Positions 26,295 through 34,355 of a stretch of DNA of 64,000 nucleotides are shown here, one piece after another. The stretch spans positions 124,001 through 188,000 of the forward strand of contig CAWIVN010000015.1 in the NCBI GenBank assembly GCA_963839515.1, written 5' to 3'. The position numbers and the translations under genes are program-made. The stretch is from Fredericiella sp963839515. Lineage in GTDB: Bacteria; Chloroflexota; Anaerolineae; Caldilineales; Caldilineaceae. The notes below the pieces were generated by a model. It had not been told where the DNA came from. It ran no database searches and was given only the letters and a program-made list of their open reading frames with translations. Within the stretch, counting starts at the first letter, position 1; every line of letters begins with the position of its first letter.

Positions 26295-27479
26295 TTAGCA
26301 GCCGCCCAAGGCCGAAACGGCGGGCATGTAGATCCGTTCCGCCCCCTCGGGCAGCGGCGCCACAATGCCCGTCGCGTCCCCGGGCACACTCACGCGGCGC
26401 GGCTCGCTCCATTCACTGGAATAGCGTTGGTTAGGCCAGCTCCCGTTGCTGCCTTCCGGCTGTTCGGCGCGTACGCGGATGCGGAACTGGTAGTCGCCGG
26501 CGCAGCGCGCGGTAAAGTCCATGCTGCCGGAGCCCTGGATCCCATCCTGCAGTTCGCGCCAGGCATTGTTCGTGGCATGCCAATACTGGATGTCATACAA
26601 CGGCTGGTACGTGCCGCCTGCAATCGATGGAATGTCAGGGCCGAGTGAACCATCCCAAGTCAGCTTGACATTCACGGCCGCACCGGCTCCCATTGTCGAC
26701 GTTGTCACGTCCAGCGTTGCCAAAGGCGCCTTCACCAGAGACAGGGCATCCATAAAGCCATGGTTGCCATGCCACTGGAAAGGGCTGTTAATGCGCGCAA
26801 AGATCGTGATCTGGTCACCCTGCGCCACTGCGCTGGTGCGCACATTCGACCAGCCGATACGCTGGTTGTTGGCGTCGACAAAGTTGTTGCGGTTTTCGCC
26901 CCACACTACGCTTGCTGCGTTGGGTTCGGTGCCGCCGGTCGGGTCGATACCCAGCATCTTTGCCATGTAATAGCCGGACGGGCAGTCATTCTTGGGCACC
27001 GTGTTGCTGCCCCCGCACAACGTGAGCTGCCAGCCGCTCAGGCTGTAGGTGGTGCCGGTAATGGACGGGACCTGCTGATAGATGCTGACGTCAAACGGTT
27101 TGCCCGGCGTGGGCGGCGTCTCGATGTCGAGTGAGGCCACAAAGAAGCTGTCATACCCGGATATCTTCTCCACATGCTTTGTGCTCGACGTGTCGCATGA
27201 TTTCACCACCCAAACCCGTGCGCTTTTCATGTCCGGAATGTCGCCGTTGCTGCTCAGCGTCCACTGGTTGGGGATCAGGATCGTCTTGCCGCGGCTGTTT
27301 TGCGCCTCATAGTACCCGCCCGTGTCGCATTCAAAGTCGGCATTTGTCAAGCGATTGGGCACGCCCGGCACCGTGCCGGCGTCAGGGCCGGCTTGCGCCT
27401 TTCCCTGCGACGATACCGCCAACATCAGGAAGAAGGCCAGCGTGAGCGCCGCACACAGTCTACAGTTGGCAAAGTTCAT
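26295..27479 (-). CDS. Secreted protein with jelly-roll-like and FnIII-like regions, unknown function
   Basis: 394 residues, start overlapping the pgeF stop by 4 bp. It has a signal peptide (CAALTLAFFLMLAVSSQGKAQA). The first half (RLTNADFECDTGGYY..NGDIPDMKSARVW..FDVSIYQQVPSITGTTYSLSGW) has the look of a carbohydrate-binding-module-like beta sandwich. The later part (CAGDYQFRIRVRAEQPEG..RYSSEWSEPRRVSVP) is fibronectin III-like. It ends with a short Gly-Gly-Cys tail. There are no catalytic residues that I recognise. An extracellular binding protein unexpectedly placed between pgeF and yggS. Confidence 0.65.
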   Translation of the reverse strand: MNFANCRLCAALTLAFFLMLAVSSQGKAQAGPDAGTVPGVPNRLTNADFECDTGGYYEAQNSRGKTILIPNQWTLSSNGDIPDMKSARVWVVKSCDTSSTKHVEKISGYDSFFVASLDIETPPTPGKPFDVSIYQQVPSITGTTYSLSGWQLTLCGGSNTVPKNDCPSGYYMAKMLGIDPTGGTEPNAASVVWGENRNNFVDANNQRIGWSNVRTSAVAQGDQITIFARINSPFQWHGNHGFMDALSLVKAPLATLDVTTSTMGAGAAVNVKLTWDGSLGPDIPSIAGGTYQPLYDIQYWHATNNAWRELQDGIQGSGSMDFTARCAGDYQFRIRVRAEQPEGSNGSWPNQRYSSEWSEPRRVSVPGDATGIVAPLPEGAERIYMPAVSALGGC

Positions 27480-28294
27480 TGCTCATCTCCCGCCGGCACC
27501 GGCGTCAGCCATGCCAGCATTCCAAATAGTCCGCAGCGCCCGCGTTCGGCGCGATGGCTAAAGAAGTCCTCGGTGTGCGCCGCGGTGTCAATGCCTGCGA
27601 CTTCGATATTGCTTTGCGCCACGCCGGCGGCTGCCAGCTGGCTGCGGTTGGCGGCCCACAAGTCAAAATGGGCCTGGCCCTCCGCACCACCAGGGTACAC
27701 GAAGAACTGCTCGGCGTCAGGCAACTTGGCATGGGCCATGGCAATCACTTCGTCGCCGACCGCATAGCTAGCCGGGCCGATGCTCGGGCCGATACAGGCG
27801 ACCACGGCAGCGGGGTCAGTATCGTAGGCGGCCTGCATCGTCCACAATGCGGCCGTGGCGGCGCCGTTGACCGTACCACGCCAACCGGCGTGGCACACGC
27901 CCAGCGCCTGGTGCTGCGGGTCATAGAGCAGCACCGGCACGCAGTCGGCAAAGACCAGGAACAGTGGCAGCCCAGGTGTATCCGTGACGAGTGCATCGCA
28001 CTCGTCCTTGAACGTGCCCGCGTCGCTCCAGTCAACCTTAGCCACGCCGGTGCCGTGCATTTGGCGGCAGGCGACAAAGTCACCCGCATCCAGGCCTACG
28101 GCCTGTGCCAACCGCTGCCGATTGGCACGCACGCGTTCGAGCTCATCCCCACGCAGCACGCTGAAGTTGAGGCTGCGCCACGGCGCCGGGCTGACGCCGC
28201 CATGCCGCGTGCTCACATGCGCCCGCACGGGATACTGCGCCAGCGAGTCGAAGGTATAGGTAATGACAGAGTTACCGTGTGTTGTACGCTGCAT
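27476..28294 (-). CDS. pgeF: Peptidoglycan editing factor PgeF (laccase-domain/YfiH family)
   Basis: 272 residues. The metal-binding motifs of the Cu-oxidase_4 family are present: VSTRHGGVSPAPWRSLNFS, CRQMHGTGVAKVD, LVFADCVPVLLYDP and LGVCHAGWRGTVNGA, which provide the His/Cys/His zinc site. Homologues remove L-Ser-containing muropeptide errors or deaminate nucleosides. The family often sits next to yggS; here one secreted-protein gene separates them. Confidence 0.94.
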   Translation of the reverse strand: MQRTTHGNSVITYTFDSLAQYPVRAHVSTRHGGVSPAPWRSLNFSVLRGDELERVRANRQRLAQAVGLDAGDFVACRQMHGTGVAKVDWSDAGTFKDECDALVTDTPGLPLFLVFADCVPVLLYDPQHQALGVCHAGWRGTVNGAATAALWTMQAAYDTDPAAVVACIGPSIGPASYAVGDEVIAMAHAKLPDAEQFFVYPGGAEGQAHFDLWAANRSQLAAAGVAQSNIEVAGIDTAAHTEDFFSHRAERGRCGLFGMLAWLTPVPAGDEQ

Positions 28295-28304
28295 CAGTTT
28301 GAGC

Positions 28305-29399
28305 TCACGGACTTTCCACCACTGGAATCATCTCGCACGCCGCAGCGAGGCTCGTGAACTGTGAGTCACCGGAAACCCACCCTTGCTGCCCATCAGGAGC
28401 GATGACGCGCAGCCACATACAGTTATCGACCTGCCCCGTCACGGACAACTGCATCCCCCGCGTTACGACAGTGAGTCGGGGCACGGCGGTGCTTGGCCCG
28501 CTGCGCAGGTTAAGCCGGTCGGTGGTTACCGTCGCCAAGACCGCTGCTGGCGTTGGGCTAGGTGCAGGTGTGGGCGCCGGCGCCGCCAGCGTAGCAGTCG
28601 GCGTAGCACTTGCGGCCACATCCGGCGCATTGGTGTTGCCTGCAGCGGCAGGTGGCGAAGTCGGCGTCCCGCCAAATTGGACACTGCGCAAGATAGGACC
28701 GAGCGCACGCAGGTCCTCGACGCCGGCCATATATACTTCCACCACCGCATAAAAGTCCCGCGAGGCGGCAGGCGCAACAAGCAATACGGCTGCGGCCGTA
28801 CCTGTGCCGGCGCAGTTCTGCCATATCTGGTAGGTCACATTGCGCTGGGCCGGCGGCAGCGAGCCACGCCCGCCGTCGGCGCAGGTGCTGGAGTAGTCAA
28901 ACAGCGCCAAAAGATCTTCCGGCTCCATGGCTGCCGGCAGCGAGGTAGAATAGAACAAGGCGACACCCGGCGTGCCCCAGTCGGTCGCGAAATCGGCCTG
29001 GCTGGGCGACGCCGACAACGTGCGCCCGGCGGGTGCTCCGGAAATGCGCCACTCGCCTTGCGCAACCTCGCTCCAGCCCGCGGGCACGGCGACCGCCATG
29101 ATTCCCTGGTCGTCACGGATAGTCGTCAAGACGATGCTGGCCGGTGTGGCGCTGGCAGCCGTGGGCTGCGGTTGATTGATCTTGGTCTGGTCAGTGTCCG
29201 GCGAGGCCGGTTGTTCTGCAGGCTGCTGGGGAGGCTGTGCCGTTGTCTGCCTTGTTTGCGCCATGGCCGCCTGCGGTGCGCCGGCCAGCAGCAGGCCAAA
29301 CAGCAACAGGCAGAGTGGAAACAACGTGTAACGACGAGATCGACGAGGGCCTCGATCCACCAGCAGCCGGGGGCGGTTCACGACAGGATTCCTTTGCAT
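28305..29399 (-). CDS. Secreted protein with a novel ~150-residue domain and a C-terminal SH3b domain
   Basis: 364 residues from ATG 29399 (a longer frame exists but removes the basic start before the signal segment LFPLCLLLFGLLLAGAPQAAMA). A Gln/Pro-rich spacer is followed at residues 89-244 by a domain with the pattern GIMAVAVPAGWSEV, EWRIS, TDWGTPGVALFYS, LFDYSSTCADGGRG, VTYQIWQNCAGT and FYAVVEVYMAG. The same domain occurs three times in the 777-residue neighbour. A Thr/Pro/Ala linker leads to an SH3b (287-354; DRLNLRSGPSTAVPRL..DNCMWLRVIAPDGQQGWV). Presumably cell-wall or matrix associated; function unknown. Confidence 0.75.
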   Translation of the reverse strand: MQRNPVVNRPRLLVDRGPRRSRRYTLFPLCLLLFGLLLAGAPQAAMAQTRQTTAQPPQQPAEQPASPDTDQTKINQPQPTAASATPASIVLTTIRDDQGIMAVAVPAGWSEVAQGEWRISGAPAGRTLSASPSQADFATDWGTPGVALFYSTSLPAAMEPEDLLALFDYSSTCADGGRGSLPPAQRNVTYQIWQNCAGTGTAAAVLLVAPAASRDFYAVVEVYMAGVEDLRALGPILRSVQFGGTPTSPPAAAGNTNAPDVAASATPTATLAAPAPTPAPSPTPAAVLATVTTDRLNLRSGPSTAVPRLTVVTRGMQLSVTGQVDNCMWLRVIAPDGQQGWVSGDSQFTSLAAACEMIPVVESP

Positions 29400-29447
29400 A
29401 CCTGCCCAGTGTACCACAAACGGGCGCCAACTGGGCCAAAGAAACTG

Positions 29448-29485
29448 CCCTGATGCCGGTTGAGCAGCGCTATCCGGCATCAGGG
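29448..29485 (-). terminator. 12-bp stem terminator between the two SH3b protein genes
   Basis: CCCTGATGCCGG and CCGGCATCAGGG around a 14-nt loop. On the minus strand the stem is followed by CAGTTTCTTTGG, moderately T-rich. Likely ends the 777-residue gene transcript. Confidence 0.65.
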
Positions 29486-29525
29486 TAATCCCTTCAACCT
29501 ACGAATCAAGGTCCAGGCAAATCAC

Positions 29526-31859
29526 CTACTCACCCGAGATCGGGAAGAGGAAGGCGTCGCCCGCCTGCACCGTCAACTCGCCATTGATCGAGTTCCACGG
29601 CGGCGGCGCATCGATCGTGTAGGTATAGCGGCCCGGCGCGAAGCACTTGTCGACTTCGCCGTTGCCTCCCACCTTGAACGTCGTGCCCTTGCCATTCTCT
29701 GTACGCGTGAAGGTCACGGTCAACTCCGACCCCAACTGGTTTTGGAAGCGGTAGCAGCCTTGGTCCGATTCGCCGGCGGCGCTGCCTGACTGGCTGCTGC
29801 CCTGGTCATTTTGGCTGCCGCGCGCGCCGCCTTCCTGCGCTGGTGCTCTTTCGGCCGGTGGCGCAGGCCGCTTGGCTTCCGGGATATCCGTGCAGCGGGT
29901 GTCGAGCGTCACATATTGGCTCTTGCCGGACGCCCAGCCTTCTGTACCGTCCGGCGCACTAATCTTAAGCCAGTCGCAGTTGTCGACCTGGCCGTCGATC
30001 ACCAGCGCGTCACCTTGGCGGGCCACGCCGACACGGTTGTAGTTGGTGCCCGGGCCGCTGCGGATGTTGAGCGAATCCACTTCAACAACTGCCAGCGGCT
30101 GTGAGAGCAGTTCTTCTTGTTGCGCCTCGTCGACCGCGACGACCGCACCGGCCACTGCCAACGTGTCGACGAGTTCGCTAAAGACCGCCGTGTCGTCCTC
30201 GGTTGGCATGTTGATGTAGAGGACCACCAGCGGCGACTCCTCGCCCACGGGGTTAGCGGCCAGCACGACAAAGGTGCCGCCTTCGATGTCCCCGCAGTCT
30301 GCCCACACATCGTAGATGCCTGCCAGGTTTGCCGATTCGTAGTCATAGCGGTCATCGTAGGTGCAGTCATCACTAAAATCGAGCGCGTCCAGGGCTTCGG
30401 CGGGGGTAAATTCGGCGGCCACGTCTTCCGACACGCCGACAAAGACGCCGGGTACATCCCATGCGTCATTAAAGCCCTTGAGGTCAGGCGCGGCCGAGAA
30501 GGCTGCCCCAATCGGCCCATCGCCCAGATCCCAATCCTCGCTCGCCGTGTCGGTCCAAGTTTCGGGCACACGCAGGCTGATTGTCTCGCTGTCGTCGGTC
30601 ACATCCACGAAGACCGGGCCTGCCGTTTCTGTGCCGGCCGTCTGATCGGCAGCGATGTCCCCAGCAGCGTTGGCTGCCGCGCTGGCCACCAGTTCACGGT
30701 CGAGCGAGAAGCTTTGCAGAAACACGTCAAACGCTTCCTTATCCGCCTTGTCGACGATCAGGAAGTCGAAGAAGACGGCTTCATCCGGCGGGTCGCTTTG
30801 CGCCAGGCCCGCCACATAGGAACTTTCCGTGTCGCCGCAGTTGTTGTACCAATCGTAGTCAATCGTGTACGTGACGTCATCATCTGTCGTGCGCTCGTCG
30901 GTATAGCGGTCGTCGTAGGTGCAATTTTCCTGCAATGAATCGTCGGCGAGCATCTCATCGGGATCGAGTGCCTCGCTAAGATCTACGGCGCTCTTGACGA
31001 TCATGCCCGGCGCAGTCCAGGTGTCGTTGAAGTCCTGAATGTTGGGGGCAGCGGTCAGGGTAAAGCCAAGCGGTTCGCCATCGCTGTTCTCCCAGACGGC
31101 GGACTCGACGTCGCCGTACTCTTCCGGTACGAGCGCCACGATCGCTGGATCACTTAGCTCTACATAACTGTATTCGTAGTCCGAGGTGTCGACGCTGTCG
31201 AGCAGTGCACCGTCCGTCGTGGTCGTCGTGGTTGATTCCGCGCCACTGGAATCTCCGCCCACTGTCAACGTTTCGAGAATGTGGTCGAGGGCGTCCAGAT
31301 CCTGCTCGTCGACCGCGTAGATCTCCACCAATAGATAGTAGTCGGACGAGTCGGCCGGACCGAGGGCGGTGATAGCGGCCGTGGTCGTATCATTGCAATT
31401 CGCCCAGATCTGGTAAACACCTACGAGCGGACCGTCGGTGATTTCGTCCCGGTCGCCCGCTTCGCAGGTATCGCTGTAGTCGATCGTATCGAGCAATTCT
31501 TCGGCGGTCATTTCTTGCGGCAGGGATTCTGAATAGCTCAGCACGACACCTGGTATGCCCCAATCGGCGTAAAAGTCTTCCAGGTTGGGCGCAGCAGCTA
31601 ACTTCGTGCCGACTGCCTCATCGTCCATCGTCCATTCGGTTTCTTCCACGTCGGTCCAGGTATCCGGCACCTCGACCGCGAGAATGCCCGATTGATCGCT
31701 GATCGGGACATAATCGCCGCTTGTTTGCTCCAGCGGCCGTGGATAGCTGCTCTGCCACGCAGACAGGCTGGCGGCAGCGGCCGGCAGCGCGCTGCCAAAG
31801 CTGAGGGCGGCGGCGCACGCAAGTGTGATCGTGCACCGCAACCACAAATTGGTGGTCAT
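29526..31859 (-). CDS. Secreted three-repeat protein with SH3b and beta-rich C-terminal domains
   Basis: 777 residues, strong AAAAGGAG before ATG 31859, signal peptide to about residue 30. Three repeats of one unrecognised domain occupy about 50-200, 231-387 and 416-570. Each keeps a VP[ED]-x-[WY] opening, an APNLEDF/APDLKGF segment, W-x-x-PG, then C-x-x-x-DR and a late W-x-[ND]-C pair, so each repeat has two cysteines probably forming a disulfide. An SH3b follows (591-658; DSLNIRSGPGTNYNRV), then a Gln/Gly/Ser linker and a final beta domain with two cysteines (700-777). Very acidic overall. The neighbour carries one copy. A wall-bound sensor or adhesin is a guess. Confidence 0.78.
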   Translation of the reverse strand: MTTNLWLRCTITLACAAALSFGSALPAAAASLSAWQSSYPRPLEQTSGDYVPISDQSGILAVEVPDTWTDVEETEWTMDDEAVGTKLAAAPNLEDFYADWGIPGVVLSYSESLPQEMTAEELLDTIDYSDTCEAGDRDEITDGPLVGVYQIWANCNDTTTAAITALGPADSSDYYLLVEIYAVDEQDLDALDHILETLTVGGDSSGAESTTTTTTDGALLDSVDTSDYEYSYVELSDPAIVALVPEEYGDVESAVWENSDGEPLGFTLTAAPNIQDFNDTWTAPGMIVKSAVDLSEALDPDEMLADDSLQENCTYDDRYTDERTTDDDVTYTIDYDWYNNCGDTESSYVAGLAQSDPPDEAVFFDFLIVDKADKEAFDVFLQSFSLDRELVASAAANAAGDIAADQTAGTETAGPVFVDVTDDSETISLRVPETWTDTASEDWDLGDGPIGAAFSAAPDLKGFNDAWDVPGVFVGVSEDVAAEFTPAEALDALDFSDDCTYDDRYDYESANLAGIYDVWADCGDIEGGTFVVLAANPVGEESPLVVLYINMPTEDDTAVFSELVDTLAVAGAVVAVDEAQQEELLSQPLAVVEVDSLNIRSGPGTNYNRVGVARQGDALVIDGQVDNCDWLKISAPDGTEGWASGKSQYVTLDTRCTDIPEAKRPAPPAERAPAQEGGARGSQNDQGSSQSGSAAGESDQGCYRFQNQLGSELTVTFTRTENGKGTTFKVGGNGEVDKCFAPGRYTYTIDAPPPWNSINGELTVQAGDAFLFPISGE

Positions 31860-31945
31860 TCTAGACTCCTTTTCGGTACTAAGCCGGAGCGGACAAGGCT
31901 GGATAAAGTTTGGAAAGGCAGCCGTATCTTAACGGAAGATAAATC

Positions 31946-31968
31946 GACGCGCAAGCGACTTGCGCGTC
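31946..31968 (-). terminator. 10-bp stem terminator after the 302-residue gene
   Basis: GACGCGCAAG and CTTGCGCGTC with a 3-nt loop. On the minus strand the stem is followed by GATTTATCTT. It lies 26 bp after the stop at 31994 and before the 777-residue gene. Confidence 0.65.
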
Positions 31969-31993
31969 AAACCACGGGTAATAGTAAGTTGGC

Positions 31994-32902
31994 TTAAGGG
32001 AGGTTGTCTTCTAGAGGATAATGGGAAGTCACGAACTGCTCAGCCTTACCGCGCACATCGTCGGATAGACAAGATAGCGTAAGCAGCCCTGCAACTTCGT
32101 CGTAAATAGGCCGCTGCACGGCGGCGACGCCTGCAAACAGATCCATGGTAGCACAGAGATCGCCTAGATATGACTTGACCAGCGGAGTACTGCGATTGGC
32201 GGCTGGCGGCATCAGCCAAGCCTCGCCTAGCATCTCGGCCAGCAGCAGAAAAGCTTCCGAGTACGCCGCGAGCAAGTGATCCTGTTCGATCGCCGCGGCC
32301 AGTTCCACGCCGGCCAGGTTGGCAAGCTTGACCAGGCGTGTGCGCCAGGCGGGACCAAGTGCCTGCACGTGAATGAGCCCAAGCGCGCTGCGCAGTAGTT
32401 CCAGCCACTCGATGCGCTCGAGCAGCCGAGTCAGGCCCGGCCCCAGCGCCTCGTTGACGCCCAACCAGGCCGGCGCCTGGTTAGAACCGGCCAAGAGATA
32501 CTGGACGCACTCCTGGGCCTGGGCTGTCAGCAGACCCAGGGCCATGTTGCGCGCATAGGCGGGCAGTTCCTCGTCGCTGGCGGCGGCATCCAAAAATGGA
32601 TACGCCACTCGCCGTTGCTCACTTGGGCCTTGCAGCCAGTCGGCAACCAACTGTAGCACGCGCGCATACAGTTCATTGCGTTGGGCGCAGGTCATGTCCC
32701 CCCGCGCCAACGTGATGGCACACATGCTCTCGACGACCGCTACATCCTGCTCGTCCAGAATCCAATCGCCTGCCAAACCTGCGGCAAGCTGGCCTAATGT
32801 CTCGTCGACCGTCGACGGGTCACCCCACAGGCCTTGTGTGTGTTGCGCCGCTGCCGCGCGTTTTGGGGTCACTTCCTGCAATGTACCCTTCTCTCCTCGC
32901 AA
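31994..32902 (-). CDS. Helical cytoplasmic protein of unknown function
   Basis: 302 residues, unrecognised. No signal peptide or membrane segment. Almost wholly alpha-helical by eye, rich in Leu and Ala, with repeating amphipathic helices (RLLERIEWLELLRSALGLI; SEAFLLLAEMLGEAWLM; DLCATMDLFAGVAAVQRPIYDEVAGLL). This suggests a HEAT- or TPR-like scaffold rather than an enzyme. A hairpin terminator follows. The upstream neighbour on the same strand is the Gfo/Idh/MocA gene about 50 bp away. The start is uncertain: the first 20 residues are weakly supported. Confidence 0.6.
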   Translation of the reverse strand: MRGEKGTLQEVTPKRAAAAQHTQGLWGDPSTVDETLGQLAAGLAGDWILDEQDVAVVESMCAITLARGDMTCAQRNELYARVLQLVADWLQGPSEQRRVAYPFLDAAASDEELPAYARNMALGLLTAQAQECVQYLLAGSNQAPAWLGVNEALGPGLTRLLERIEWLELLRSALGLIHVQALGPAWRTRLVKLANLAGVELAAAIEQDHLLAAYSEAFLLLAEMLGEAWLMPPAANRSTPLVKSYLGDLCATMDLFAGVAAVQRPIYDEVAGLLTLSCLSDDVRGKAEQFVTSHYPLEDNLP

Positions 32903-32952
32903 CGTGCGCCCGGTCTAGCGGTGCGCCAGGGGCAGCGTTGGCGGTGAGTGCA

Positions 32953-33975
32953 TCATAGCACAGGTACGCGCTGCTGCTGTTCGGCGCTGGCGATAGCGGC
33001 AAACACCATGGCCAGACTCTTGATGTTATCGCTGGCTGCGGTTTGGGGGATTCCTCCCGTGCGCACGCAATCCACAAACTCACGAATGACGCCGGCATGT
33101 CCCGTGGCCATTTCTTGCGAACCGGGCGGCAGGCTGAGGTCTTTCCACGTGGAGAAAAAACCGCCCGTCTCGGCAACGACCTGGGCCTGGAAGCCATCGG
33201 CCCCATTCCAGCGCACGCTGCCGGTTGTGCCGACGATGCGCCACTCGCTTTCCCACGAGGTATTCAACCCTTCCGCGCACCAACTGCCGCGATAGGTGAA
33301 GACCAGGTCGTCACTCATCTCGAAAATCGCCACGGCCGCGGCGTCGTGGTCATACCAGGAGCCGGCCGGATTCCACTCGTGGCAGTAGACGGCCAGTGGA
33401 TCGGCGCCTGCAATCTTGCGCGCGGCATCGAAGGTGTGAATCGCCATATCCAGCAGCAGCACGTGCTGCATGCGGTCGCGAAAACCGCCAAAGTGCGCGC
33501 CGATATAAAAGTCGGCGTCGACCGTCGTCACCTTGCCGATAGCGCCCGAGGCTAGAAAGTCGCACAGCCGCAGCAGGTTGGGGTCGTAGCGGCGGTTTTG
33601 GATCACCGCGTAGATCTTGCCGGCCGCCTGTGCTGCTGCCACCGAGCGGCGCGCGTTCTCCATCGAGTCGGCCAAGGGCTTTTCGCCGAGGACGTGGCAT
33701 CCGTGCTGCAGGGCCGTCAGCGTCACATCCACATGCGCCTCGGGGATCGTGCAGTCGAACACGCAGTCAGGGCTGGTCGCATCCAGCATCGCCGCCAGGT
33801 CCGACCCGATCGCCGCGTCCGTCCAGCCGAATTCCGCCGCCCGCTCCTGGGCCGTCTGCGGGTAGATGTCGACAAAGCCGACCAGTTTGACGTCGGGCAT
33901 CTCCTGGATCGCCTTGAGCCAGGCGCGGCTGATCCCGCCGCAACCGGCGAGCACTGCAGTAAGTGGTTGTTGCAT
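32953..33975 (-). CDS. Gfo/Idh/MocA family NAD(P)-dependent oxidoreductase
   Basis: 340 residues; ATG 33975 has AAAGGAA upstream, and the longer frame lacks support. The Rossmann motif is degenerate but typical (AVLAGCGGISRAWLKAI, then FVDIYPQTA). The catalytic-region motif GCHVLGEKPLADS carries the EKP signature. The C-terminal domain contains VTTVDADFYIGAHFGGFRD, LLDMAIHTFDAARKI (family D..H pair) and WRIVGTTGSVRWNGADG. Acts on a sugar, inositol or sugar acid with NAD(P). It stands apart from the sugar regulon, so its substrate cannot be guessed. Confidence 0.92.
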   Translation of the reverse strand: MQQPLTAVLAGCGGISRAWLKAIQEMPDVKLVGFVDIYPQTAQERAAEFGWTDAAIGSDLAAMLDATSPDCVFDCTIPEAHVDVTLTALQHGCHVLGEKPLADSMENARRSVAAAQAAGKIYAVIQNRRYDPNLLRLCDFLASGAIGKVTTVDADFYIGAHFGGFRDRMQHVLLLDMAIHTFDAARKIAGADPLAVYCHEWNPAGSWYDHDAAAVAIFEMSDDLVFTYRGSWCAEGLNTSWESEWRIVGTTGSVRWNGADGFQAQVVAETGGFFSTWKDLSLPPGSQEMATGHAGVIREFVDCVRTGGIPQTAASDNIKSLAMVFAAIASAEQQQRVPVL

Positions 33976-34156
33976 AAAACGTTCCTTTGATTTGCTGTAG
34001 CGCGGTGAACAATAGCGGGAGAAAAGAACAGCGCCGCCGCCAATCATAGCAGCGTTGCCGAGAGGCAACAAGACGGTGCTCATTCCGGACACGACGTGTG
34101 GTGAACGACCTGCAGACGCGGCGCCTATCAATGCGCGATCAAGGTTTTATCTATAG

Positions 34157-34252
34157 GCATCAAGAAAGTATCAAGACCGGTGCGCAAGACCGCTTTTTCC
34201 CCGGGAACGAACCCTCGGGCACGTTGACGGCATTGCCGGGGAGGTGTAGAAC
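34157..34252 (+). promoter_or_regulatory. kimA1 promoter with TCAAGA direct-repeat operator
   Basis: TCAAGA at 34160-34165 and 34171-34176 (11-bp period) within GCATCAAGAAAGTATCAAGA. GGGAACGAACCC at 34203-34214, 9 bp further -35 TTGACG (34224-34229), 17-bp spacer ending GGGGAGGTG, -10 TAGAAC (34247-34252). The same architecture precedes kimA2. The direct repeat fits an OmpR/PhoB-type activator. Confidence 0.6.
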
Positions 34253-34355
34253 CAAAGGAGAGCAAGAAAAAGCATGCCCACTTTTGCCGGGTGTGCTGCC
34301 AGATAGAGCGAGGTGTTTGTGCAGATCTTAGGTACTTTAGATAGTAAGGACCCCC

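Noticed and set aside
34177..34260. Possible c-di-AMP (ydaO) riboswitch upstream of kimA1, suggested by ACCGCTTTTTCCCC and GGGGAGG
   Set aside because: The segment lies upstream of or within the predicted promoter, the kimA2 counterpart lacks the CCGCTTTTT piece, and the leaders (about 97 and 46 nt) are too short for the conserved fold.
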